A DNA stretch of 64,000 nt from Sphingomonas sp. AR_OL41 (GTDB lineage: Bacteria; Pseudomonadota; Alphaproteobacteria; Sphingomonadales; Sphingomonadaceae): contig NZ_JARYTI010000014.1 of assembly GCF_029911635.1 (NCBI RefSeq), forward strand, positions 54,039 to 118,038, in the 5' to 3' direction. The notes beneath the pieces were generated by a model, which was not told the DNA's origin, did not search any database, and worked only from the letters and a program-made list of their open reading frames with translations. Position numbers and translations under genes: made by a program. Shown piece after piece: positions 35,696 through 44,758 of this stretch (positions within the stretch are counted from its first letter, which is position 1; the number at the start of each line of letters is the position of its first letter).

Positions 35696-37693
35696 ATGCG
35701 CGGCGCATCCCAACCAGCAACGGTCGACCGGCGGGCCGTCGCCACGGCGGCAGGCGGCCATGTTTCGCGGGTCGCAGCTCGACCCTCTGCGCTTGCCGAT
35801 ATCTTCAAGGCGGCGCTGACCGGCACTGTCGCCGTCAATAACAAGACCTATGACGGCACGCGGACCGGCTCGGGCAACATCGCGCTGAACGGCGTCGTTG
35901 CCGGCGACGCGGTCGGCACCTCTGGCACCAGCTACACCTTTGCTGACAAGAATGCCGGCAGCGCCAAGACCGTCACGATCAGCGGCACGACGCTGACCGG
36001 CGCCGACGCCGGCAACTATATGCTGACCGTTCCGGCGACGGCGCTGGCGGACATCCTCAAGGCGGCGCTGACCGGCACCGTCACCGTCAAAAACCGTAGC
36101 TATGACGGCACCGCAGCGGCGACCGGTTCGGTCGTACTGAGTGGCGTCGTCGCCGGCGACGTTGTCGGCACCACCGGCACCCGTCTCGCCTTTGCCGACA
36201 AGAATGCCGGCAGCGCCAAGACCGTAACGATCAGCGGTACGACGCTGACCGGCGCCGATGCGGGCAATTACACGCTGTCCATCCCGGCGACCGCGCTGGC
36301 GGATATCCTCAAGGCGGTGCTGACGGGCAATATCAGCGTCAACAACAAGACCTATGACGGCACGACCGCCCCCTCCGGCAGCGTCGCATTGAGCGGCGTC
36401 GTCGGCGGCGACGCGGTCGGCACCACCGGTACCAGCTTCACCTTCGCCAACAAGAATGCCGGCAGCGCCAAGACCGTAACGATCAGCGGTACGACGCTGA
36501 CCGGCGCCGACGCGGGCAATTACACGCTGTCCATCCCGGCGGCCGCGCTGGCCGACATCCTCAAGGCGGTGCTGACGGGCAACATTACCGTCAACAACAA
36601 GACCTATGACGGCACGACCGCCGCCTCCGGTGCCGTCGCATTGAGCGGCGTCGTCGGCGGCGACGCGGTCGGCACCACCGGTACCAGCTTCACCTTCGCC
36701 AACAAGAATGCCGGCACCGGCAAAACCGTCAATGTCACCGGCACGACGCTGACCGGCGCCGATGCGGGCAATTATACGCTGTCGATCCCGGCGACCGCGC
36801 TGGCCGACATTCTGAAGGCGGCGCTCACGGGCACGATCACGGTCAAAAACAAGACCTATGACGGGACGACCGCCGCCGCCGGTGCGGTGGCACTGAACGG
36901 CGTTCTCGCAGGCGACAGCGTCGGCACTAGCGGTACCAGCTTCACCTTCGCCGATAAGAATGCCGGCGCCGGCAAGGTCGTCGCGGTCAGCGGCACGACG
37001 CTCACGGGGGCGGATGCAGGCAATTATACCCTGACCCTTCCGGCCAGCGCGCTGGCCGACATCCTCAAAAAGGCACTGACCGGTACGATCACGGTCAATG
37101 GCAAGACCTATGACGGCTCCACTGCCGGTTCCGGCTCGGTCGCGCTTTCGGGTGTCGTCGCCGGCGATGCCGTCGGAACCACCGGCTCGGTCTTCACCTT
37201 TGCCGACAGGAACGCCGGCACCGGCAAGACCGTCAACGTCACCGGCACCACGCTGAACGGCGTGGACGCGGGCAACTATACGCTCAGCCTTTCGGCCACC
37301 GCGCTCGGCGACATTGCCCGACGCGTGATAGCGCTGACGGCGGACAAACTGTTCAAGACGCAAGGCGCGAGCGACCCGGCATTCACCTACACCCTCAACA
37401 GCGGCTCGCTGGTCGCCGGCGACGCGTTCAGCGGCGCGCTGACACGGGCATCGGGCGAACTTCCCGGACCTTATGCGATCACCCAGGGGACATTGTCGGC
37501 CGGCAACAACTATACGCTGACCTTCACCCCCGGCACGCTGACGATCAATCTCGATCCGGTGACCCAGCAACCGCAGACGCTGCGGGCACTGACGCTGCCG
37601 TCGCAGATCCAGGTGCAGACGCCGAGCAGCAGCAACGTCACGCTCGACCAGCAGGATCTGTGCGGCGCGGACAAGAACTGCGTGGTGAAATAG
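35696..37693 (+). CDS. Orphan YDG-repeat adhesin tail (filamentous-haemagglutinin type)
   Basis: The 665-residue frame holds six tandem 84-residue YDG repeats (starting at 35789, 36041, 36293, 36545, 36797 and 37049). Each has the pattern ALADI-KA-LTG, NKTYDGT, GVVAGD-VGT, FADKNAG, GTTLTGADAGNYTL. They are followed by an MBG-type domain (AFTYTLNSGSLVAGDAFSGALTR, GNNYTLTFTPGTLTINL) and a tail with two Cys. Such repeats make up the stalk end of giant FhaB-like surface adhesins, but here there is no signal peptide, TPS secretion domain or partner transporter. The first 31 residues look unrelated, so this is most likely a 5'-truncated remnant rather than a working adhesin. Confidence 0.75.
   Translation: MRGASQPATVDRRAVATAAGGHVSRVAARPSALADIFKAALTGTVAVNNKTYDGTRTGSGNIALNGVVAGDAVGTSGTSYTFADKNAGSAKTVTISGTTLTGADAGNYMLTVPATALADILKAALTGTVTVKNRSYDGTAAATGSVVLSGVVAGDVVGTTGTRLAFADKNAGSAKTVTISGTTLTGADAGNYTLSIPATALADILKAVLTGNISVNNKTYDGTTAPSGSVALSGVVGGDAVGTTGTSFTFANKNAGSAKTVTISGTTLTGADAGNYTLSIPAAALADILKAVLTGNITVNNKTYDGTTAASGAVALSGVVGGDAVGTTGTSFTFANKNAGTGKTVNVTGTTLTGADAGNYTLSIPATALADILKAALTGTITVKNKTYDGTTAAAGAVALNGVLAGDSVGTSGTSFTFADKNAGAGKVVAVSGTTLTGADAGNYTLTLPASALADILKKALTGTITVNGKTYDGSTAGSGSVALSGVVAGDAVGTTGSVFTFADRNAGTGKTVNVTGTTLNGVDAGNYTLSLSATALGDIARRVIALTADKLFKTQGASDPAFTYTLNSGSLVAGDAFSGALTRASGELPGPYAITQGTLSAGNNYTLTFTPGTLTINLDPVTQQPQTLRALTLPSQIQVQTPSSSNVTLDQQDLCGADKNCVVK
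35789..37300 (+). repeat. Six tandem 252-bp YDG repeats
   Basis: The period is exactly 252 bp, in frame. Units 3 and 4 (36293-36796) are almost identical, pointing to recent duplication; others have diverged. Confidence 0.9.
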
Positions 37694-38183
37694 CGGCACG
37701 GCCGCGCCGACCGGCGCGAAGGTCGACCCGCGACGGAACGGTAGCGACCGAAATGCATGGCGCCGCGTTGGAGCACCCGGACGCGGTCACCGACGTTACT
37801 GCGGACGGCGGCGGCGGCCGCCGTTCGCGATCGCGCCGATGGCAATCCTGCCGATCATCATGGCAAGGCCGATGCCGTCGGCGGGGTGCTTCTCGCCGTT
37901 CGGTCCCTCAGGCTTTTTTCTTACCCCTGGATGCAGTCGCGCTGCGCCAACCTTGTTGCCATGCAACCATCACCAAGCCCGCCCTGTAAGGGCAAGCGGT
38001 GTAAGGCTCGCCACGCGATGCGGCGCGAGTTCCTTCTGATTCGGCGCGTAACGATCGAACCGGCATAATTCCCCCTGGCTTTGCGCCAAGCCTATCGGAG
38101 GCGGGCGGCAGATGCGACAGCCGATCCGTCAAAATTCAAACTGAGACACTATCCGTGCGCGCTTCGAATCGACAACCGCGCCA
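37694..38183. other. Intergenic stretch
   Basis: No gene, RNA or clear repeat was recognised between the adhesin fragment and the methyltransferase. Confidence 0.4.
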
Positions 38184-38828
38184 TCACAACGGCTTGCGGA
38201 TGATCCACTTGACGCCGTCGACCTCCATGGGACGCTGGACCGATGCCGAAAACTCGCCGGCGGCGCGGACAACGCCCGGCCAGGACTCATGATAGTCGTC
38301 ACCCACCAGATAACCGCCCGGCGACAACAGGTCATAATAATCGCCGAAATCCCGCAGCGCTTCCTCATATTCGTGCGCGGCATCGACATGGATGAGATTG
38401 GGCGACAGCCCTTTTACCTTCAGCACCATCGCCGCGGTGACCGAGGTCTGCGCGACCGGGATGACATAATCGCTGACACCGGCATGCACGACGTTCGACA
38501 TGAACAGCTGAAACAGGTTGGGCAGCGCGTTGACGCGCTCGAACAGATCGGTGTCCCAATGCTCGGGCGAGCCTAGGAACGTATCGATCGCGATCACGCA
38601 GCCGTCGATGCCGGCATCGCGCAGCGCCGTTGCCATGTTGATGGTCGATTGTCCCTTCCAGACGCCGACATCCGCCACGAGCTTGTCTCCCGGCAAGGAA
38701 GCAAGCCGCGCCAGGGAGGGATGATCGCCGTTCCACCCCGACAGGGTCGATTCGGGAAGTGGTACAAAACCGTCCCAGACATCATGCCCGTACAATGTCG
38801 ACATGACCTTCTTCTGTAACTCGGGCAC
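38184..38828 (-). CDS. Class I SAM-dependent methyltransferase (TylF/Methyltransf_24-like)
   Basis: A 214-residue protein whose core reads LVADVGVWKGQSTINMA (SAM-binding motif I), GCVIAIDTFLGSPEHW, NLIHVDAAHEYEEALRDFGDYYDLLSPGGYLVGDDY. The HVDAxHxYE and GGxxxGDDY motifs are typical of the Methyltransf_24 group, which often modifies sugars or secondary metabolites with a metal-dependent step. There is no signal peptide. It stands alone on the minus strand. The substrate is unknown; a sugar of the polysaccharide region is one possibility. Confidence 0.8.
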   Translation of the reverse strand: MPELQKKVMSTLYGHDVWDGFVPLPESTLSGWNGDHPSLARLASLPGDKLVADVGVWKGQSTINMATALRDAGIDGCVIAIDTFLGSPEHWDTDLFERVNALPNLFQLFMSNVVHAGVSDYVIPVAQTSVTAAMVLKVKGLSPNLIHVDAAHEYEEALRDFGDYYDLLSPGGYLVGDDYHESWPGVVRAAGEFSASVQRPMEVDGVKWIIRKPL

Positions 38829-39209
38829 GCGCGAATCCCTTTATGGTTGAATTTTGGTGTGACGGCTTTTGCGGTGAAGCCAGGTTAGGGGCTCGCGCCC
38901 CCGTTGATCTGCCGCGAATGAATGAGGCTTTCCGGCGCACGACCCGGAGCTTCGGCTTTCCGGCTGCAGACAGCTTTCGCGCTCGCCGCTGACGCCACGG
39001 CCCGCACGACGATGGCAATGCGCGACTGCGACGCGCCGTCGGACACCCATAACCGACACAGCGCACCCGTTACGGGCAGATCGGCATCATGAAGGAAACG
39101 TCTGGTCGGCACGTCAGCAATCGCGGCGACCCATGCCCTTCGGCGATCGACACGGCGACCAGATTTGCGCTGAAAACACCTCCCAGCCAAGCGAACCCGG
39201 CAGAAACCG

Positions 39210-39445
39210 ACACTGGCCGAAGGGTCGATGTCGCGACTCCGGCAATGCCAGGTATAGGGTGAGCCTAGGGAACCGAAATCGCGACACGCTTATAGTGCTG
39301 CCAGGCTGTCCGGATCGCAACCGGCTATTTTTGCGAAAACATTGAATTGGCGACGATTGACGTGGCGTCGGGGCGGGATCGTCGGCGGCCAGGGCAGGCC
39401 CGGCCGGACCGGCGCGTCATCCGTTGCGGCAACCAGTGATATTCC
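39210..39445 (+). repeat. Imperfect direct repeat, copy A
   Basis: Shares stretches such as ACCGAAATCGCGAC, CGGATCGCAACCGGCTATTT and ACCGGCGCGTCA with copy B about 555 bp downstream, in the same order. Confidence 0.7.
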
Positions 39446-39767
39446 ACTGTCGCGCGGCGTTGATCGACAGGCGTGAACCAGGTGTATGAGCGAGAGTTCC
39501 GCGCCTTTTCGCGGTTCAGCGCAGGCCGGACCGTCAGAAAAACGTCGGAATCTTACCGGCCGCCCTCGCCGCTCGGGTTCGGACAGTCTCCTCGGGCGGA
39601 TCGCCGATCCTGATCTTTGTTCCCGGGTCCACGGCCAGTTGCCGCGGCAACGGTTTGCGCAGCATCATCCGCCCCCTGGCGGTCGCCGTCTCGGCAAGCA
39701 TCGAAGGCTCGCTGCGCACGAGAATATATGGGAGGATAGCCTCACAACCGACGCCATGCCTCGTGAT

Positions 39768-40000
39768 GGCCGACCGGTCGGTGCCGCGATTCCGGAGATC
39801 TTCGGTACGGGTGAACCTGGAGGACCGAAATCGCGACCAGCTGATCTTGCCGCGCGCCTGTGCGGATCGCAACCGGCTATTTCCGCAAAATTGATGAATT
39901 AGCAGCGATTGGCGCGGCGGCTGGTCAACAATGTCGCCAGGCCCGGAGAAACCCTGCCCGACCGGCGCGTCAGCGATCGCGGCAAACCAGCGACATTCCT
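39768..40000 (+). repeat. Imperfect direct repeat, copy B
   Basis: Second copy with the same ordered blocks as copy A and the same tail (GCGGCAA-CCAG-GA-ATTCC). It ends about 200 bases before the next gene. Confidence 0.7.
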
Positions 40001-40203
40001 CGACCGTCCCGCTTCGCCTTTCGATCGCCGCCCCCCCCGAGCAGGCCGGCAGACCGCCCGTTCGTTCACCTATGTCGTGCGTGCGCGTAAGCGGTTACTC
40101 CCGCCGGACCCGGAATCATCCGATGCCGTGTCAAAAGCCGGTTGCATCCCGCTTCCTCACGCTTCAAGTTTCGTCGCGATTGACGGGACAGGGGGGCGCT
40201 TGC

Positions 40204-41811
40204 GTGCAGAATTCCGTACTGGTTCGTCGCGCTGTCCGACGGATGCTTGTGGCCGTGCCCCTGCTGGCTTCAGCCGGACTGGCATGGGCGGTTGCTTCGG
40301 ATGGATGGGTCGGCACCTATGGCGGCAGGGCCAGGGGCGATTCCGAACAGCTGAAAATCCTCCCTGGCGACGCGGGCATGTACAAGGTCTTCGCTTCCGT
40401 CGACACGACATCGCCCCCCTGTTCGGCGCTGCTCGGAACCGTTGTCGGCCGTCTGCAGGGTGGCAGGATCGTCACGCTGCCGCCGCGCGGCGAATCATGT
40501 TCGCTGACCATCGCCAGGACGCCCGGTGGCGTATCGGTGCGCGAGAGTGCCGGCTGTTCCGACATGCATGGCCAGGCCTGTTCCTTTGACGGGGAATATC
40601 CACGGCTGGCGGCTGCCGGCGGGTCCACGCCCGCGCCATCGCCGGGTGCAATCCCGACCCGTCCCGCCCCTGGCGGCGCGGGATCGGCGACGGGCTGGTT
40701 GCTGGGTGGATGGGTCGCCGAGGGCCATTATTGCGCGAGCGATGCTTCGATCAAGTTCAACGGCGACGGCAGCTATTTCAGCGGCCAGATCAATGGCCGC
40801 TGGCGTGTGGCAGGTGGGACCATTTCCATGGTCTACCGCGATAGCGAGGAGGATGCGCCGCGCGGACCCGAGCGGCGCGAGACACATGCGATCCGGCAGA
40901 CCGCGCCCAACGACATGGTGCTGGACCAGAAACGCTTTCGGCGGTGCTCGCCCACCGGCGACTCGGAGCCCTGGCATCCCAACGCGAACGACAACAGGCG
41001 GTCCGGGCCGGCAGCCACGGTCCGCGGACCGGGCACCAACCCCGTCCGGCCGCAGGCATCGGGGGCGTTCCCACAGTCGCGCGCCGTGCGCTCGAACCAG
41101 AGCAGGCCGCTTGCCGACTATACCGAGATCTACAACCCGGCGCAGTTCAACTTCCTCTACGTGGCGCTTTCGCCGCGTCCAGACTTCGACAAACTGGCGA
41201 AGGAATATCACAATCTCGCCGCCGGCGGATTCATGTCGAGCGATAATGACAGCGCGTGCGAACGCACGCGCGGCTGCGAAATGCGGCTGTGGCAAAACTC
41301 GCGGGCCTATGACCGGGCGACCGACAGTTTCCGCCGGCACGATGCGTTCGAGACGCTGCAGCCATTGCTCGAACAGCGCGTCGCGCCATTCCGCGCCGCA
41401 CCGCTTGCCTGGTTCACCACCGGCGGCGGTATCGACCATTATGATTTCGCGCGCGGCGGATTCCCGGTCACGGCGTTCAAGAGCGCCCTCAGGTTCGGTC
41501 AGGACAGCATGGACAACGACAAGCTGTTCCTCTGGACCAACGGCGAGCGATTCGCCTTTGTGCCGGTCGCCGACCGGAACCTGGCACGCGAGATAGAGAA
41601 TCTCGTCGCGACCAATCAGATCGCGCTCAGGGTCTATTTCGTCGCGCGATCCGCCGATGCAAAGCAGCACCACACGCTCGCCGGCCTGCAAACCGACCGC
41701 GGCAGGCTCTCGATCAGCGCGCCCGGCACGTTCGAGGCAATCAATGCCGTCGTCAACCGTGCCCAGTTTGTCGATCCGCATGGTCGTGTCCTGATCGACT
41801 ACGGATCCTGA
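40204..41811 (+). CDS. Secreted protein of unknown function
   Basis: A 535-residue protein. I choose the GTG at 40204 because a G-rich ribosome site precedes it and the product then begins with a signal peptide (RRMLVAVPLLASAGLAWAVA). The first domain (about 35-145) has Cys pairs and SDGWVGTYGG..., followed by a Pro-rich linker. A second domain includes GWVAEGHYCASDASIKFNGDGSYFSGQINGRWRVAGG, which resembles small secreted 'expression-of-effect' beta domains. The C-terminal 260 residues (NPAQFNFLYVALSPRPDF ... RVYFVARSADAKQHHTL) form an unrecognised domain. A longer frame back to 39931 looks non-coding. Probably periplasmic; no operon partner. Confidence 0.7.
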   Translation: MQNSVLVRRAVRRMLVAVPLLASAGLAWAVASDGWVGTYGGRARGDSEQLKILPGDAGMYKVFASVDTTSPPCSALLGTVVGRLQGGRIVTLPPRGESCSLTIARTPGGVSVRESAGCSDMHGQACSFDGEYPRLAAAGGSTPAPSPGAIPTRPAPGGAGSATGWLLGGWVAEGHYCASDASIKFNGDGSYFSGQINGRWRVAGGTISMVYRDSEEDAPRGPERRETHAIRQTAPNDMVLDQKRFRRCSPTGDSEPWHPNANDNRRSGPAATVRGPGTNPVRPQASGAFPQSRAVRSNQSRPLADYTEIYNPAQFNFLYVALSPRPDFDKLAKEYHNLAAGGFMSSDNDSACERTRGCEMRLWQNSRAYDRATDSFRRHDAFETLQPLLEQRVAPFRAAPLAWFTTGGGIDHYDFARGGFPVTAFKSALRFGQDSMDNDKLFLWTNGERFAFVPVADRNLAREIENLVATNQIALRVYFVARSADAKQHHTLAGLQTDRGRLSISAPGTFEAINAVVNRAQFVDPHGRVLIDYGS

Positions 41812-41970
41812 GCGTCGCGGCAAACGGTCGCTGCGGTCGGCCGAGGATCGCGTCATTCCTGACCGGAAGCAGGCTCAGGCGCGGTGCCGGGACATCCTCA
41901 GTCGAGATCGACTCGACGCCAGCGATCGCCGCGCTGCCGGCATCGGTTCGTCGATCCGACGCAGGCAACC

Positions 41971-42591
41971 TTAGCGGCCGGCGGGTCCATCCGTACGGTC
42001 GAGCCATGATCCCAGGAGACGGCAGGGCAGCGGCTTCTGCAGTGAGATCCCGACCTTGCCGGCGGCAGCCCAGCGGGTCTCGCCGACGAGCATCGGCAGG
42101 CCGTCGAGCTCGACCTTGACCGGTGACAGCGACGCGACCCTGCCAGCGATCGGCACAAGGCACAGGCCCTTGCAGGAGATGTCGATGAGCCTCGCCTCAA
42201 GCGCCGCGTTGTCGGTCACGATCCGCGCGCGCGCATCGCGCGCAAAGCGGACCGCGCGGTCGCGCTTCCGCAGTACGCGCCGTCGCTGTTCGCCAAGTGC
42301 CGCAAGCAGATCGAACTGCCGCTCGAACGCGACGCCGAAGCGATTGCCGCGCGACCAGCGAACCACGGCATCGACGCGGATCGCACTCGACAATTCGAGC
42401 GTGACCGGATCGCCGGGCTGCGGCGGCGCGGGAACCTCTGCCATCAGGCCGAAGGGCGACACGTCGCGGACCAGGCACAGCGAATCGCCCCAGGCACCGG
42501 CAACGCGGGCAACCAGCATGACGGACACCGCCCGAGCGTGTCGGCGGTGCTCTACAACGCTATCTTCGGTGCCAGCGACGACGTCCTGCAT
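41971..42591 (-). CDS. Tandem PilZ-domain protein (c-di-GMP binding)
   Basis: A 206-residue protein with two PilZ-like beta-barrels. The first has the full c-di-GMP signature: RRHAR (RxxxR) near residue 17 and DVSPFG (DxSxxG) about 25 residues later. The second has IDISCKG (DxSxxG), but the preceding Arg cluster RFARDARAR does not give RxxxR spacing, so it may not bind ligand. The ATG at 42591 follows GCGGGG; a longer frame starts at 42672. It probably senses c-di-GMP and acts on a partner, perhaps on motility or polysaccharide output. It has no operon partner in the window. Confidence 0.82.
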   Translation of the reverse strand: MQDVVAGTEDSVVEHRRHARAVSVMLVARVAGAWGDSLCLVRDVSPFGLMAEVPAPPQPGDPVTLELSSAIRVDAVVRWSRGNRFGVAFERQFDLLAALGEQRRRVLRKRDRAVRFARDARARIVTDNAALEARLIDISCKGLCLVPIAGRVASLSPVKVELDGLPMLVGETRWAAAGKVGISLQKPLPCRLLGSWLDRTDGPAGR

Positions 42592-42805
42592 TGCCCCGCT
42601 AAACCGCAAAATGGATAATAAGTCGTGTGGTCGATCGGTAAACGACACCGTGCACTTCCAAATCGATCGCAAATTCTTGCGATCAATTTTACAAAAATCG
42701 AACCGTATCGAGTATTAAAGGCCGCGATGACTATCCGGCGCCCGGCCGGTCAATATGCCCAGCATTGCCGCCGCGTCACCTCACCGACCGCCCAGGCCAA
42801 GGAAT

Positions 42806-42976
42806 TCAGGACGTCGGGTCGGGCAGATCCGCCACGGCGCCGGCGGCCTTGTCGTCATAATATTCGGCCTGTTCGTGATGAATTGCCCGGGCGGTCGCGG
42901 TGGTCGCTTCTGCGTACTGGGCGCGCGCTCTCGCCGCCCAGGCCCGATATTGCGACACGTCAGGTTTGTTTGCCAT
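42806..42976 (-). CDS. Small helical protein (56 residues)
   Basis: An ATG at 42976 opens a 56-codon frame: MANKPDVSQYRAWAARARAQ, then YAEATTATARAIHHEQAEYY and a short acidic tail. It is short, charged and predicted to be a single helical hairpin with no signal. GC3 usage matches neighbours and the composition (Ala, Glu, Arg, Tyr heptads) looks like real protein. No family recognised. The upstream 15 bases lack a strong ribosome site. Confidence 0.5.
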   Translation of the reverse strand: MANKPDVSQYRAWAARARAQYAEATTATARAIHHEQAEYYDDKAAGAVADLPDPTS

Positions 42977-43217
42977 AGTTTTTCATGCCGCATGGGTGGG
43001 TACGTAACAAGTCAAAAGCGCACTATTATAGCGGTTTAGTTGTCCTGAATAAGCGCGGCGGATCGAGGCGGCCGATGTACCATTGCGGCGCGGACCGGCG
43101 TGCAAACTCACAAGCGCTGCGGACGGAGATTGGGTGGCGCGGCTGGTCACGCCCGGCCCGTGAGCGCCGATCACGGCATGCCGCCCGACGGCAAAGCGCG
43201 ACGACGATGGCATCGAG

Positions 43218-44063
43218 CTACCGCGGCTTTTGCGCCGGTCCGCGCGAACGCGGGCGATCGAGCAACCGATAGTTGAACCAGGCAAATTGCTCACCGCCGG
43301 CTGTATCGACCATGAGCATCATGGTGTCGCCACCGGCGAGCCCGCCCGGCACAGAGCGCGAGAACACGCCGTGCGGGGCGATCCGGTTCCTGCCGACGAC
43401 CTGATATGTCGCGGATACGGTCTCGCCGCGGGGGACAATGTAGATGCCGCCGAGCGTTCGCTGGTCTTCGCCGCCATTGACGTAGGTAAGGCCGGCCGTG
43501 GCGGTCGCGCCGACGCTCACCTCGCCGGATCCGGGCGACCCGGGCGCGATCGAACGATCGGCCGGCATCGTGAAGAGAATATTCCGCCCTGCCCGCCAGG
43601 TGCGAAGATCGGCGCGCGCCAATGGCGAAGCGGCGTCGAACTCGATTACCACCGCCCAGAAGGTCTCGCCGCCGACCGAGGCAGTCACCGCAAGGCGCTC
43701 GCCCGGATTGAGCAGGATCGGGGCGAAGCGTGCGCCGCCCGAACCATAATTGCGGCCGACAATGCCGGGCTCGGCATATTGGTCGACGCCGATCCGAAAC
43801 AGATGGCCGCCAATCTCCACCGAGGGGGTGTTGACGATCATGACCGAGGTCGGATTGGTCGTGTAGACATCGACAATCAGCGCCTTGCGGCCGGCGGGGA
43901 CGGCATAGAGAAAATTGGCACCCGCGCGGGCCTGGAACATGCGCGCGACCGGCAGCGACCTGCCCGGAAAATCGGCAACGCCGTCGGTCGGCAGCCGTTG
44001 CCCGTCGACTGGCGCCGCCAAACCGAGCAACACCATACAAAGTGCCGCGACGAATATTCGCAT
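43218..44063 (-). CDS. Secreted beta-rich protein, unknown function
   Basis: A 281-residue protein with a signal peptide (MRIFVAALCMVLLGLAAPVDGQ) from the ATG at 44063, which has GGGG just upstream. The mature part is rich in short beta strands: ALIVDVYTTNPTSVMIVNTPSVEIGGHLFRIG, GERLAVTASVGGETFWAVVIEF, YVNGGEDQRTLGGIYIVPRGETVSATYQVVG. No Cys pairs or catalytic motif are seen. It may be a periplasmic or outer-surface structural protein. A longer frame to 44162 exists. The family is not recognised. Confidence 0.65.
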   Translation of the reverse strand: MRIFVAALCMVLLGLAAPVDGQRLPTDGVADFPGRSLPVARMFQARAGANFLYAVPAGRKALIVDVYTTNPTSVMIVNTPSVEIGGHLFRIGVDQYAEPGIVGRNYGSGGARFAPILLNPGERLAVTASVGGETFWAVVIEFDAASPLARADLRTWRAGRNILFTMPADRSIAPGSPGSGEVSVGATATAGLTYVNGGEDQRTLGGIYIVPRGETVSATYQVVGRNRIAPHGVFSRSVPGGLAGGDTMMLMVDTAGGEQFAWFNYRLLDRPRSRGPAQKPR

Positions 44064-44398
44064 CGATCCCCTACCCCGCTTCATTCTCGCGATGAGCCCG
44101 TGCCGCGCTTGCAGCGCCCCCCCGGCGCCGCCCACGCCGTTACCCGGTATCGCAGCAGTCATATAACGACATGCCGAATGCCATATCTTCTCGCGAACTC
44201 ATAGGGTAAACGGTCGGACGAGCGATTTACCTCGAGATCGCCCGTGCCATTTATCGCGCGCTTTTTTCCCTTGCGGCGCGACGACGACGGCATGACGCCA
44301 CGCAGATCGAGCGCGACGTTCACTGCCGCTTTTTGTTGAAGATTCGCTCTGGCGCTGGCCTAATCACAAGCTATGCGGGGTTTGGAGGGCAGAAGAGT

Positions 44399-44692
44399 AT
44401 GGGGGAGCTGAGCGAGGAACAGGGCGCGCTCGCCGACCGGGTCCAGGCGGCGATCATCGCCGCTTTCGATGCAGCCGAAATCGATTTTGTCGGCACCGAC
44501 TTTGCGAGCTACGCCGCGATCGTCGCGGGCATGTCGCGGGCGCTGGCAGCGACGAGTCTGGGCTATGGCAATTACGAAGAACCGGCGGCGCGGCTTCGCT
44601 CGGCCGATTTCGTGCGCGATGCCTATCTCGCCAACCTGACCGAGATGCAGGCACAGATCGGCCCGCCCTTCGGCATCACGCGGGATCCGTGA
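44399..44692 (+). CDS. Small hypothetical protein upstream of double-wHTH regulator
   Basis: A 97-residue soluble protein (MGELSEEQGALADRVQAAII...), mostly helical, preceded by GGAGGG at the right distance from the ATG at 44399. It contains no recognised motif. It lies 66 bases upstream of the putative regulator gene on the same strand, so the two are probably co-transcribed and may be functionally linked. Confidence 0.6.
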   Translation: MGELSEEQGALADRVQAAIIAAFDAAEIDFVGTDFASYAAIVAGMSRALAATSLGYGNYEEPAARLRSADFVRDAYLANLTEMQAQIGPPFGITRDP

Positions 44693-44758
44693 TGTGACCG
44701 CGCGTGACCTGGTCTTCGGCTGGAGACATGGCGGCTGGCGCCGCCTTGGCAGGCTGCC

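Larger units (their letters stand above)
38829..40203. other. Long gene-poor stretch with a duplicated segment
   Basis: About 1.4 kb without a supported gene. It contains two imperfect direct copies of a segment of about 235 bp (listed separately). Frames on either strand show no known motif. Decayed mobile or regulatory DNA is possible. Confidence 0.5.

Noticed and set aside
35618..37699. 693-codon minus-strand open frame over the YDG repeats
   Set aside because: The repeated peptide in it mirrors the sense repeats; the sense frame matches a known domain family and this one does not.
39210..40000. Possible CRISPR array
   Set aside because: Only two long, diverged copies, far apart, without short regular repeats or cas genes.
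40495..41856. 453-codon minus-strand open frame opposite the secreted protein gene
   Set aside because: No motifs, Arg/Glu-rich; the plus frame has a signal peptide and ordered beta segments.
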